Assembly: GCA_002441005.1 (NCBI GenBank) | Contig: DJWO01000006.1 | Location: 1-64,000, forward strand | Source of the DNA: Candidatus Aminicenantes bacterium UBA6228 | GTDB lineage: Bacteria > Acidobacteriota > Aminicenantia > Aminicenantales > Saccharicenantaceae | DNA: 64,000 nucleotides | Direction of reading: 5' to 3' | Made by a program: the position numbers and the translations under genes | The notes under the pieces: model-generated | The model's input: the letters and a program-made list of their open reading frames with translations, nothing else | Told to the model about the DNA's origin: nothing | The model's database searches: none | Shown here: in pieces, positions 1 through 7,447 of the stretch | Numbering within the stretch: position 1 is the first letter of the stretch | Layout: each line of letters begins with the position of its first letter

Positions 1-309
1 GTAAAGAAGGATATGGTGGAGAGGGCGAACGAGGATTTGAGTATACGGAGGCAGTGTGAGCTTCTGGCTCTTAACCGTTCTTCTCTTTACTATGAGCGGG
101 TGGAGCTGTCGGAGGAGGATCAGAGGGTACTTCAGGAGATGGATAAGATTTACCTGGATTTTCCAGGTTATGGCAGCCGGAGGATGAGCCGGGAGCTTGG
201 GAGTATATGATACGCCCTTCGAGGCTTATTATCAGCTACCAACGGGTGCAGCCTGTTAAATGAAATACACCTTAAAAGAAGGCTACATTTGGTCTTGACT
301 ACTAGACCA
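1..309 (+). mobile_element. IS3-family element remnant (OrfB with internal deletion), right end
   Basis: The frame open from base 1 encodes the N-terminal part of an IS3-type OrfB transposase, including the GYGSRRMSREL helix-turn-helix segment at 170-199. It stops at 208-210. In another frame, from about 200 to 255, the normal OrfB C-terminus appears (YDTPFEAYYQLPTGAAC then stop), so most of the DDE integrase core has been deleted. The element appears to end with TTTGGTCTTGAC...CTAGACCA at about 288-309. A very similar terminus ends the other IS3 remnant at 4316. The left part lies outside the window. It cannot encode an active transposase. Confidence 0.8.
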
Positions 310-310
310 T

Positions 311-583
311 CTCAATTATCAAGTTTTGCCTATAATGGTTTTTGTTGATATAGCAGAAGAAGACTATGTAAATATAATAAAAGCTGCTAATGTCGAAGAT
401 ATATCTGTAAAAGAAAATTTCCCTATAACATTTAATAAATTTAATGAATTAAAGAATTCGGTTATTTTATTTGTTGACAAAAAAGGATATGTTATTATGG
501 CCTGTGTCTTGGATAATTATAGGGATAAGTCAAGAAGCGATAAATTTTATAATAGAATAATCAGAATAATGGAAAATCTATAG
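311..583 (+). pseudogene. C-terminal fragment of a redoxin-like protein
   Basis: The frame is open directly from the IS end at 309 (NYQVLPIMVFVDIAEED...) with no ribosome-binding site of its own, so this is the 3' part of a gene cut by the insertion. Roughly 90 residues remain. Their pattern (a VFVD strand, a segment ending in FPITFNKFNE, then ILFVDKKGYVI and a closing amphipathic helix) resembles the last half of thioredoxin-fold proteins that often sit next to 6-bladed beta-propeller genes. No CxxC motif is left. The DNA is much more AT-rich than its surroundings. It ends 24 bases before the beta-propeller start, so the two were probably co-transcribed. The family call is tentative. Confidence 0.45.
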
Positions 584-607
584 AGCTATGAGGTTGGAGG
601 CCCAGCC

Positions 608-1630
608 ATGAGAAGAATTATTAATCTGATTATTTTAGCCATGCTGAGCTTTTTTATATTGAATATTTATGCTTCATATGGGGCCAGAGGTATGGCGGAG
701 TCATTCCCCGGCCATTTCTTCAAAAAGCAAGTTAAAGGCGTTAAATCAATTGATGATTTGTTTGAAATAAAAAGTAATGTTCAATTAGAATTAAGCCCGG
801 AAAGTGCCCTGGCCAATGTGACTGCCCTGGCCATTGATGCCCAGGGCAACTATTTAGTCTGTGATGGAACGCAGCTAAACCAGGTCTGGATTTTTTCGGC
901 GGCGGGCAAATTTTTGAGAAATTTGAGCCAGAGGGGGCAGGGCCCGGGCGAGTATTATAGTCCTTTGAGCGTCACAGTTGATAAGCACGGGAATATTTGT
1001 ATAAATGATTATCTTCAATCAAAAATAATTATTTATGACAGAGATTATAAATATAAAAATGAGATCAAGAATGTAAGGGGACATTATGTCCACGTCAACA
1101 GCCGGGAGGAAATATATCTTTATGATGGTATGCTCCGGCCGATGAATAAAAGCGTCTTTGATACTATTAAAAAAATCGGCCAGGATGGAAGAATAATTTT
1201 GTCGTTTGCTCCACTTATGGAAGAAATATTATCAACTCATTTCAGTCTTTTGAGTGATGGCATGGACATTGATGAAAAAGATAATATTTATGAAATGAAC
1301 CCGTTGTATTACCAGGTCAGAAAGTGGAGCCCGGAAGGAAGGTTAATAAAAGCTTTTAATGTTCCTTCTCATCTCAGAGGAATCAGAAGAAGCGGAGATA
1401 ATTATGTCATTTTGAATGGTCCTTTTTGCCTGAATAAAAATGTTGTTATCATCCAGCGGGAGGGAGTGGTCGATTTATACGACACAGAAGGCAATTATCT
1501 GGCTGGAGGACTTCATTTACCAGGAAAAATTCGTTATGCCCGGGACAGAGAAATTTACGTTGAGCTATGGGAAGGAGAGGGGAAGGGAGAACAACCCAAC
1601 CCCAGGATAATCTGTTATCAATTAAAATGA
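608..1630 (+). CDS. 6-bladed beta-propeller secreted protein
   Basis: A 340-residue protein with an N-terminal hydrophobic signal segment (about residues 4-24) followed by NHL-like blade repeats. The family hallmark is visible near residues 95-120: a VWIFSAAGKFL strand, then GQGPGEYYSP, then SVTVDKHGNICINDY. A GGAGG ribosome-binding site lies 9 bases before the ATG. Proteins of this family are exported and usually sit beside small thiol-redox or cysteine-rich proteins. Here the upstream neighbour is a truncated redoxin-like fragment, and a second beta-propeller occurs at 18.2-19.3 kb. The molecular function is unknown. The gene looks intact although its promoter region was probably replaced by the IS3 remnant. 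Confidence 0.8.
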   Translation: MRRIINLIILAMLSFFILNIYASYGARGMAESFPGHFFKKQVKGVKSIDDLFEIKSNVQLELSPESALANVTALAIDAQGNYLVCDGTQLNQVWIFSAAGKFLRNLSQRGQGPGEYYSPLSVTVDKHGNICINDYLQSKIIIYDRDYKYKNEIKNVRGHYVHVNSREEIYLYDGMLRPMNKSVFDTIKKIGQDGRIILSFAPLMEEILSTHFSLLSDGMDIDEKDNIYEMNPLYYQVRKWSPEGRLIKAFNVPSHLRGIRRSGDNYVILNGPFCLNKNVVIIQREGVVDLYDTEGNYLAGGLHLPGKIRYARDREIYVELWEGEGKGEQPNPRIICYQLK

Positions 1631-1723
1631 AATTTCCGGCGGCGGTAAATCTAAAAACCACCTTATAAAAATTTATAGCGTTTCAGAGCAAAATCGGGGC
1701 AAGCGGTGAAACCTGATTGCGAA

Positions 1724-2130
1724 CTAAACTTGACACGGCCTTTCCGGGGAGCAGTACAGAAGGTTGTCGCTTTCTTTTTCACAATCGAATATTTCGTCGA
1801 GCAGCTTCAATCCTTTCTCGGTAATCTCCACCGATTTTTGCCGACGATCGTCGGGGTTCTCTTCCCGGCTGACCATCCCTTTTTCGTACAGTCGATCAAT
1901 AATTCGATTCATGTCGGAATGTTTATCCAACATGTGTTCTTTAATAAACGCGATGCTTTGAGGTCCCTGCCCGCGATATCCGCGCAGTACACGCAGCGAT
2001 CAGTAAGGCCATGCCTTTTGAGGGATTGAACAAACTCGTAGCTCATTTGCTTTGCTGTGTAAATGAGATTGATCAATCCTTTGTGATAACCATTTCGAAA
2101 ATGGCCTCTAATTTCTTCTTCGATGCTCAT
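1724..2130 (-). pseudogene. MarR-family regulator remnant
   Basis: The minus strand carries MarR features in two frames. From 2130 the first frame gives MSIEEEIRGHFRNGYHKG and then AKQMSYEFVQSLKRHGLTD. From about 2010 the second frame gives VLRGYRGQGPQSIAFIKEHMLDKHSDMNRIIDRLYEKGMV, the winged-helix recognition helix, and EENPDDRRQKSVEITEKG, the wing. A short deletion and frameshift near 2005-2015 removes the residues joining them. The C-terminus ends early in foreign-looking sequence near 1724-1740. It lies downstream of and on the same strand as the hydrolase/oxidoreductase block, so it may once have regulated that block. It is unlikely to make a working repressor. Confidence 0.7.
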
Positions 2131-2229
2131 AGCTTTTCATTGAAAAATTGAAAATCGGTAACGTCCGGCTTGTTTTTCACGGATAAAAATGTTATTCATT
2201 AACCTATTCACTGAAATAACGATTAAAGG

Positions 2230-2261
2230 CTGCCCGATCGTTTTCTTGGAACGATCGGCAG
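2230..2261 (-). terminator. Hairpin downstream of the dienelactone hydrolase gene
   Basis: CTGCC-C-GATCGTT pairs with AACGATCGGCAG around a short loop, with one unpaired C. It lies about 50 bases beyond the hydrolase stop. On the minus strand it is followed by a short T-containing tract rather than a strong U-run, so terminator activity is plausible but not certain. Confidence 0.5.
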
Positions 2262-2309
2262 TCGTTTGTTTTCACGATCGAAATCTTTTGCTTCAACGAC
2301 AACGAGACA

Positions 2310-3128
2310 TTATTTAGCCGGAAAATACTTTTCGAAAAACGAAATCATGTCCTGCCATGATGCTTTGTCGGCTGCTTCGTTGTAAGCGATCGGCATATTG
2401 AATTTCTTGCCGGCTTCGGTTGAATATTTGTTGGTGAAAGCGTGTGTGGCACCTTCATAATTTTTAAATTCGTAGGTAATTCCGTATTTATCCATTTCGC
2501 TTTTGAAATTAGCAATATCCGCTTGCGTAACAAACTGATCAGCCGCGCCGTTGCAGATCAAAACTTTCGTGTTTTTCATCTGCTCACTAGCTTTGAAACC
2601 GGTCAATCCACCATGAAAACTTGCCACAACATCGAGGGGCAGGCCTATGGCCGCTGCGTTGAGGGATACTGTCCCACCGAAACAATAACCGACAGCTCCG
2701 ATATGCTGTTTATCGACATTATTTTGAGAAGTGAGGATATCGTAAGCCTTGGTAATTCTCTCTTTCAACAAATCAGGATGGGAGAAGATATACCCTGCGG
2801 CATTTTGAGCATCTACGGCTGTTTCATATACTTTGCCATCACCAAACATATCGACGGCCATTGCTACATAGCCCAAATCGGCCAGCATATCGGCCCGCAT
2901 TTTTACATAATCGTTCAAGCCCCACCATTCGTGGACGACCAGAATACCCGGTTTTACGGCTTTTCCGTCTTCCTTCCAGGCAATATAGCCCTTGAAATTT
3001 TGATTACCAATCGAGTAGGTTACATCTTTGCTTTTCAATGCAGGATCTTTTGCTGTTGTTGCATGGATGTGGGCTACCGATACAAAAAATGCGAAGAAGA
3101 AAAGTACTAATTTCAAATGTTGTTTCAT
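2310..3128 (-). CDS. Dienelactone hydrolase family protein, exported
   Basis: An alpha/beta-hydrolase of about 272 residues with an N-terminal signal peptide (LKLVLFFFAFFVSVAHIHA). The strand-turn ILVVHEWWGLNDYVK, the nucleophile elbow GYCFGG (Cys nucleophile, as in dienelactone hydrolases), the later DQFV aspartate region and the C-terminal THAF histidine form the Cys-Asp-His set expected. The second ATG at 3128 was chosen because AGAGGA sits 6 bases before it; the ATG at 3134 would have no spacing. The gene is intact, 55 bases downstream of the MDR gene on the same strand, and probably co-transcribed. The substrate is unknown. Codon style resembles Bacteroidota more than the right half of the window. 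Confidence 0.85.
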   Translation of the reverse strand: MKQHLKLVLFFFAFFVSVAHIHATTAKDPALKSKDVTYSIGNQNFKGYIAWKEDGKAVKPGILVVHEWWGLNDYVKMRADMLADLGYVAMAVDMFGDGKVYETAVDAQNAAGYIFSHPDLLKERITKAYDILTSQNNVDKQHIGAVGYCFGGTVSLNAAAIGLPLDVVASFHGGLTGFKASEQMKNTKVLICNGAADQFVTQADIANFKSEMDKYGITYEFKNYEGATHAFTNKYSTEAGKKFNMPIAYNEAADKASWQDMISFFEKYFPAK

Positions 3129-3189
3129 ATTCATTCCTCTTATTTTTAGAGATTTATTTGATTTATATTGGAAAAATATCTTAGCCGAT

Positions 3190-4269
3190 TTAGAATTTAA
3201 TAAGCGAGGTAATCATGCCCCCAACTCGAGAACCAACATAGTCGATTGCTTCGTTGATTTGCTCCAACGAAAACGATCTTACCTCGAACACATTCAAGTT
3301 CAAGCGGCCGGAAGTGGCCATATTTACCATTTCGGCGGCTTCATAGGAATGGAACCAAATGGACCCCGTAAGCGAAATTTCAGTACCCAACAAGTAACCG
3401 TAAGGAATCACCAGATCGCCCGTTGCTCCACCCAAACAAACGATTGTTCCACCTCGCTTAACGCCGAAAATACATTGCTGAGTGGATTTGGTGTCGACAT
3501 AAGGAAGACAATCCACAAGAGCATCGACGCCTTTTCCGCCGGTAAGTTGCATGATCTTGGGCGTAACTTCGCCATCCTGAAGCGAAATCGTTTCGATATG
3601 CAAAGAATCTATTTGTTTGAGCTTTTCCAACCGATCTTTTTTATTGGCAACTGCAATCACTTTGATCGCGCCCATTGCCAGTGCCAACAATACAGCACCG
3701 GTTCCAACAGTGCCCGTAGCTCCGTTGATAATTACGGTCGATCCATAATGCACGCCGGCTCTTTTCAATCCATGATAGGCAGTACCGAGATAACCCAGAC
3801 GTACGGCCTGTTCCGTAGCAAAATCATCGGGTAGAGTCACTACATTATAAGACGGAGCCTTGATATATTCGGCAAAACCACCTTTGTATTCGTCGATCAG
3901 CGCCACATTGTTGGGATTGTACGTAAACATTCCCTGAAATGCCATCGAATCGCTCAATTCTTCTCTGCCTTTTAGAGCGAATTCGTCGGTGGGATAATAC
4001 AACATGGAATTAACCCACACCTTCTGTCCTTCTTTCAGGCCTTTCACATGTTTTCCGAGTTTGGCAATCGTTCCCACGGCGTCCGAGCCGAGGATGGCAG
4101 GTAACGTAGGACGGATAAAGTCTCCGCCGGGCTGGGTAATATTTTTCATCGAGGGAGCTACAAAAATAGCTTCCACCTTCACCAGAACATCTTCGTCCCT
4201 TAATTCGGGAACCGAAACCTCTTCGATGCGAAGCGGTTTCCCTAATTCATATAATAATGCTGCTTTCAT
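3190..4269 (-). CDS. MDR-family NAD(P)H oxidoreductase (quinone-oxidoreductase/alcohol-dehydrogenase-like)
   Basis: A 359-residue medium-chain dehydrogenase/reductase. The N-terminal GroES-like domain has the usual start (MKAALLYELGKPLRIEEVSVPE), and the Rossmann domain carries the nucleotide loop NGATGTVGTGAVLLA near residue 180. The cysteine/histidine ligands of a catalytic zinc are not in their usual places, so it is more like the zinc-free quinone reductase branch than a classical zinc alcohol dehydrogenase. It is intact and sits between the hydrolase gene and the IS3 remnant at 4316-4558, which begins only 46 bases upstream of the start and has probably displaced the native promoter. Confidence 0.85.
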   Translation of the reverse strand: MKAALLYELGKPLRIEEVSVPELRDEDVLVKVEAIFVAPSMKNITQPGGDFIRPTLPAILGSDAVGTIAKLGKHVKGLKEGQKVWVNSMLYYPTDEFALKGREELSDSMAFQGMFTYNPNNVALIDEYKGGFAEYIKAPSYNVVTLPDDFATEQAVRLGYLGTAYHGLKRAGVHYGSTVIINGATGTVGTGAVLLALAMGAIKVIAVANKKDRLEKLKQIDSLHIETISLQDGEVTPKIMQLTGGKGVDALVDCLPYVDTKSTQQCIFGVKRGGTIVCLGGATGDLVIPYGYLLGTEISLTGSIWFHSYEAAEMVNMATSGRLNLNVFEVRSFSLEQINEAIDYVGSRVGGMITSLIKF

Positions 4270-4315
4270 CGTTAACTTGATTTTTAATGCTGTATTTAAT
4301 AAATTTAGATGGAAG

Positions 4316-4558
4316 TGGCCCGGTTGTCAAGACCAAATTAAAATCATTTTTAAGGTGTATGTCCTTTATCATGCCACTGCCATTGGCATCTGACGATAAG
4401 CCTCATAAGGTGTATCGTATTGCCCTAAGGATTGATGCAACCTGTCTTGATTATATTTTCGAATAAATTCCCCGATGCTTTTCTCCCTTGATCGCTTCCA
4501 AAGCTACTCTCACTTTGAAATTGTCATCGCTGGTTATGAACGAAATGGTCTGAGCGGC
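4316..4558 (-). mobile_element. Internally deleted IS3-family element (OrfA head joined to OrfB tail)
   Basis: Reading the minus strand, the left part encodes the start of an IS3 OrfA (SDDNFKVRVALEAIKGEK) and, about 10 codons later in another frame, the extreme OrfB C-terminus (IGEFIRKYNQDRLHQSLG, then QYDTPYEAYRQMPMAVA and stop near 4390). All of the catalytic core is gone. The right terminus, TTTGGTCTTGAC...GGGCCA, matches the terminus at 309. The left end near 4558 is GGCC-GCTCAGACCA, a plausible imperfect partner. It abuts and truncates the FrnE-like gene on its right. The result is a MITE-like shell of about 240 bp. Confidence 0.75.
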
Positions 4559-4795
4559 CTAATCAGCCGACATTCCTTTGCTTTCGGCTAAAGGCTGTAG
4601 CGTAGATTTTTTCGGATCGGTTACAGCATAAGGATCGAGTTGAAAACTTTTCCATTCTATTTCCACTCGATTTTTAGAAGAAAAATTATTCAATGCACGT
4701 TCAAATTTACGTTTGCCTATATAGCAAAATGGGCAAACAACATCGCTCCAAATTTCGACCTTGATTTTGAAGTCTGTGGGTTGTTGGGTAGTCAT
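4559..4795 (-). pseudogene. FrnE-like DsbA-family oxidoreductase, N-terminal fragment
   Basis: Only the first 78 residues remain. They start with KVEIWSDVVCPFCYIGKRKFE, the thioredoxin-fold strand with a CPFC active site, and continue through VEIEWKSFQLDP, both diagnostic of the FrnE/DsbA family of about 210-240 residues. The frame stops at the first codon of the IS3 remnant. A second FrnE-family fragment that has the opposite end missing lies at 5856-6392. The two have different sequences, so they are not halves of a single gene. Confidence 0.85.
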
Positions 4796-4842
4796 TATTC
4801 TTGAAATTTTAAATGTTTACTGTTAATTGTTCGAATCCGGTT

Positions 4843-5814
4843 TCAGCGAATAAGGCCTTCGAGCTTTTCGCCATGAATAAATCTGAAAATATTTTGCACG
4901 GCATGTTCTGCGCCCATCAACATGGCATTGTAAACGAGTCCGGAGTTGTGGGGTGAACCTAACAAATTGTGCAACTCGAAGAAAGGATAATGCAATTCAA
5001 ACCTTTGGTATTTAAATGGTTCAATCCACCAAGCGTCAATTCCGGCATAAAAATCGGGATGCGATTTCAAATGTTCGTACAACGATTTTTCGTCGATGAT
5101 ATCGCCTCGCGCAACATTCACCAAAACGGCATCATTTTTCATCAATTCCAATTTTTGTCGGTTTATCAACCCTTTTGTATGCTCGTTTAGAGCAATCGTC
5201 AGCACCAGTGTATCGGAGTTTTTGAGGACATAATCCAAATCGGAAAGCGTACCGATGAAATCGACTTTTTCATCCGTCTTTCCCGAGGTGTTGATTGCCA
5301 AAACATGTACACCAAAAGACGATAAGAATCTTGCTGTAGCTTTTCCGATTGCGCCAAACCCGACAATTCCCACGGTTGTACCTTTGATAAATTTGGTTTG
5401 ACTCTCCATTTGCTTGAAATGACCGTTGACCATATCCGCGTGATAAACGGTCAATCTTTTGCTCAAAGCAAGCATCATTGCCACAACATGTTCTGCCATC
5501 GGCTCGGCATAGGCTCCTTTATTGCAAGCGATAGGCAATGCCTCGGGAAAATCGTCGAGACGGACATGATCATATCCCGCAGACATCAATTGCACAAACT
5601 TAACATTGCTCAAAGGAACGCGATTTTTATCGATTCCTTCTGCAGACGGATTCCATGACAAGAGTGTATCCGATTTTGCAAAAACATCCCGCAAATCTTC
5701 CTGACGATAATCCTCAGCAAAAAAGACAGTCGCCGAATCTTTAAAAATGGTTTTTAAGTAATTTTTTTGATCGCCAAACGTTTTAAATGTTACTAAAATA
5801 TTCATATTCACCAT
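4843..5814 (-). CDS. D-2-hydroxyacid dehydrogenase family protein
   Basis: A 323-residue NAD-dependent dehydrogenase. The nucleotide-binding domain has VGIVGFGAIGKATARFL near residue 145. The family pattern continues with MKNDAVLVNVARGDIIDE (catalytic-Arg region), YAGIDAWWIEP (Glu region) and SPHNSG (catalytic His). It is intact and lies between two broken FrnE-like genes on the same strand, with gaps of 41 and 47 bases. The start is ambiguous: ATG at 5814 or at 5805, the latter beginning directly with the first beta strand (MNILVTFKT). Substrate is unknown; glyoxylate- or phosphoglycerate-like substrates are the usual candidates. Confidence 0.88.
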   Translation of the reverse strand: MVNMNILVTFKTFGDQKNYLKTIFKDSATVFFAEDYRQEDLRDVFAKSDTLLSWNPSAEGIDKNRVPLSNVKFVQLMSAGYDHVRLDDFPEALPIACNKGAYAEPMAEHVVAMMLALSKRLTVYHADMVNGHFKQMESQTKFIKGTTVGIVGFGAIGKATARFLSSFGVHVLAINTSGKTDEKVDFIGTLSDLDYVLKNSDTLVLTIALNEHTKGLINRQKLELMKNDAVLVNVARGDIIDEKSLYEHLKSHPDFYAGIDAWWIEPFKYQRFELHYPFFELHNLLGSPHNSGLVYNAMLMGAEHAVQNIFRFIHGEKLEGLIR

Positions 5815-5855
5815 AATTAAAAGTATATATTATAACATTTATCGGCCCGGAACGT

Positions 5856-6392
5856 TCATTTTATTTGTTCGATCCATCTTAGGAGTGTTTCATATCGTTG
5901 AGCTCCGGTGAGTTTATATTTTCCGTTGGCAATGAGCGTTGGCACCGAATTAACACCATAACGATACGCGAGATGCAAATCCTCGTCAAACATTTGTTTC
6001 ACCTTATCACTCCGAAAATCTTTTGCCCATTGCTCAACGTCAAGTCCAACGTCGGCTGCACATTTTTTCAGAACCTCAAAATCGGCTATATTGTCGCAAT
6101 CAGTCATGTGAGCTTTCTGAATTCTGTTAAACATTTTTTCGTGCATAGCATTTCCTCCCTGCAATTCTGCAGCTTTACAAGCCAACAGTCCGGGAGTGGA
6201 ATATGGATAATCGAAATCCTTCTTGGCCATCAATTCGGCATGAATGCGATGTTCGTCATCATTTTCGTTGGCAGCACGCCAATGCCCCAATATTTCTATT
6301 TTTCCCTGTTTTTTCGAACCGAAAATTCGTGCAATTCCATCCGGCTCGGGAGCCAATGCAAATGAACGATGGACGACTTCTATCTTGAAAGC
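5856..6392 (-). pseudogene. FrnE-like DsbA-family oxidoreductase, N-terminally truncated
   Basis: The frame begins at the edge of the IS91-like remnant (6393) with KIEVVHRSFALAPEPDG, which corresponds to residues about 30-45 of FrnE-type proteins, so the first strand and the CxxC active site are lost. The rest is complete: the helical insert (EHRIHAELMAKKDFDYPYSTPGLLACKAAE), the cis-Pro region GVNSVPTLIANGKYKLTGAQ and the last helix. Without the CxxC it cannot act as a disulfide oxidoreductase. A TTG at 6356 could act as an internal start but has no clear ribosome-binding site. Confidence 0.82.
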
Positions 6393-7078
6393 TAAGAAAT
6401 TGCTTTTCTGCTATGGTAGCTGGGAACGCATCATAAATACGACTTTCCCCTTCAACCATCGCTAAGGAATATAAATCCAAGCAAAAGGATGTCAAGGACC
6501 ATCTGGAAGTTGCTCCTGGTGGGCGAAAACGCCACACAAGCCGCAGAGGCGCTCAAAAAGCGCCGGAAATCACCCGGACCTCTCCTCCCCAGAAAAGAGG
6601 AGATCATGAAAAATATTCAGCCGAAGCCTATGTGGCCATTAGAAGCTGTTGCGAGGCGACGTGAGGCGGCGGAGGTCTCTCCGCTACAAATGTCAGCTTG
6701 AGGTGGTTGATGATGCGGTCAACCACGGCATAGTCTGTGATGAAAGAGATGATGCGCATCCGGCTCTGGCATCGAGGGCAGACCAGAGGGTCGACTTCGA
6801 ACACTTTTCTTATCATCTCTGCCCAGCCGCGGCGGGGGACTCTTGGGTTCTCCTCCTCAACGATGATAAAGGGATGCTTATCGGATTGTGCCTTGCGCAC
6901 CTTCCCCCTGTGGGCGTTCCCGTAGAGGCCGTAATATCTCACAGTGACCTGGCCTTTGTCGGGAATGTGGGAGGTGACACGGGCGATGAAATCCAGATAA
7001 TCCATCCGCTCCACCTCTTCCGGCTTTTCCCCATACCGGTAGCAGACTTCACCTTCCCGTTCATCGAGGGAGATCGAT
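6393..7078 (-). mobile_element. IS91-like element remnant, copy 1 (transposase C-terminus plus 3' end)
   Basis: The minus strand 7078-6628 encodes the last 150 or so residues of an IS91-type transposase: SLDEREGEVCYRYGEKPEEVERMD, then TVRYYGLYGNAHRGK, then the zinc-binding CPRCQSRM and RIINHLKLTFVAE. The 5' half is missing. Beyond the stop, 6393-6627 is non-coding and shared almost base for base with copies at 10301 and 12869. It holds three consecutive hairpins (6519-6535, 6548-6564, 6581-6603). The left boundary at 6393 is identical to that of copy 2 at 10301. The right side joins an unrelated T9SS tail at about 7079. This copy lacks the N-terminal domain and is inactive. Confidence 0.82.
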
Positions 7079-7081
7079 CGG

Positions 7082-7204
7082 GACTATGCTGCCGGAACCC
7101 ATGAAGTGAGGGTTGATCTGAAGGGACTGCCGAATGGTCTCTATCTGTGCCGCTTTCAGGCGGCCGGTCGAACTCTGTTTAAAAAGATGCTGATTGTAAG
7201 GTAA
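7082..7204 (+). pseudogene. Orphan C-terminal T9SS (Por) sorting-domain fragment
   Basis: The frame from about 7082 reads DYAAGTHEVRVDLKGLPNGL, then YLCRFQAAGRTLFKKMLIVR and a TAA stop at 7202. This is the typical ending of type A sorting domains of type IX secretion cargo: a YxxG turn, L-x-G-LpnGlY, a polar strand and a K(K/M)-x-hydrophobic-R/K finish. Only about 40 residues remain, fused to the truncated end of the IS91-like copy, so the passenger protein is gone. It implies a donor with type IX secretion (Bacteroidota or relatives). It is too short for the usual gene callers. Confidence 0.72.
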
Positions 7205-7283
7205 CCCCTTTTATAAAAATCGATAATATTCATCCGACGATCCAATCCACTCAATCCTGCTAATCCATTCCATTATTTGATTT

Positions 7284-7327
7284 CTACTCAATATAGTAAT
7301 CAAAGGCCCAGTGATTTTATTGAGTAG
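7284..7327. repeat. Long imperfect inverted repeat upstream of the TetR gene
   Basis: CTACTCAATA at 7284-7293 pairs exactly with TATTGAGTAG at 7318-7327. Inside, AATCA at 7298-7302 pairs with TGATT at 7312-7316 around a 9-base loop. It lies in the 243-base gap between the T9SS fragment and the TetR gene. It could be a terminator of the lost upstream gene or a regulatory structure; no U-run follows. Confidence 0.5.
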
Positions 7328-7378
7328 TGATAGAAGAAAGATGTTTTCTTTATTTCTAAAAAAATTGGAAAAATCTAC

Positions 7379-7415
7379 TTGTTTATAAAGTATACTTTTA
7401 GTATAATATATAAAC
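7379..7415 (+). promoter_or_regulatory. Promoter with overlapping palindrome for the TetR operon
   Basis: TTGTTT at 7379-7384 and TATAAT at 7402-7407 are separated by exactly 17 bases, a good sigma-70-type promoter. GTTTATA at 7381-7387 is mirrored by TATAAAC at 7409-7415, and AGTATACT sits within the spacer. Because the palindrome covers the promoter of a TetR gene, autorepression is the natural inference. Confidence 0.6.
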
Positions 7416-7447
7416 AAAGGGTATATTAAATAACCCGAAAGGATAGT

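Noticed and set aside
2442..3110. Long open frame on the plus strand across the dienelactone hydrolase
   Set aside because: It is an antisense shadow of a well-conserved hydrolase and has no protein-family pattern.
3028..3834. 268-codon plus-strand frame across the hydrolase and MDR genes
   Set aside because: Shadow of two real genes on the opposite strand, no recognisable domain or start signal.
4559..6392. The two FrnE fragments as one gene split by insertion of the hydroxyacid dehydrogenase
   Set aside because: They cover overlapping family regions (both contain the second strand) and differ there, so they are separate paralogs, each truncated.
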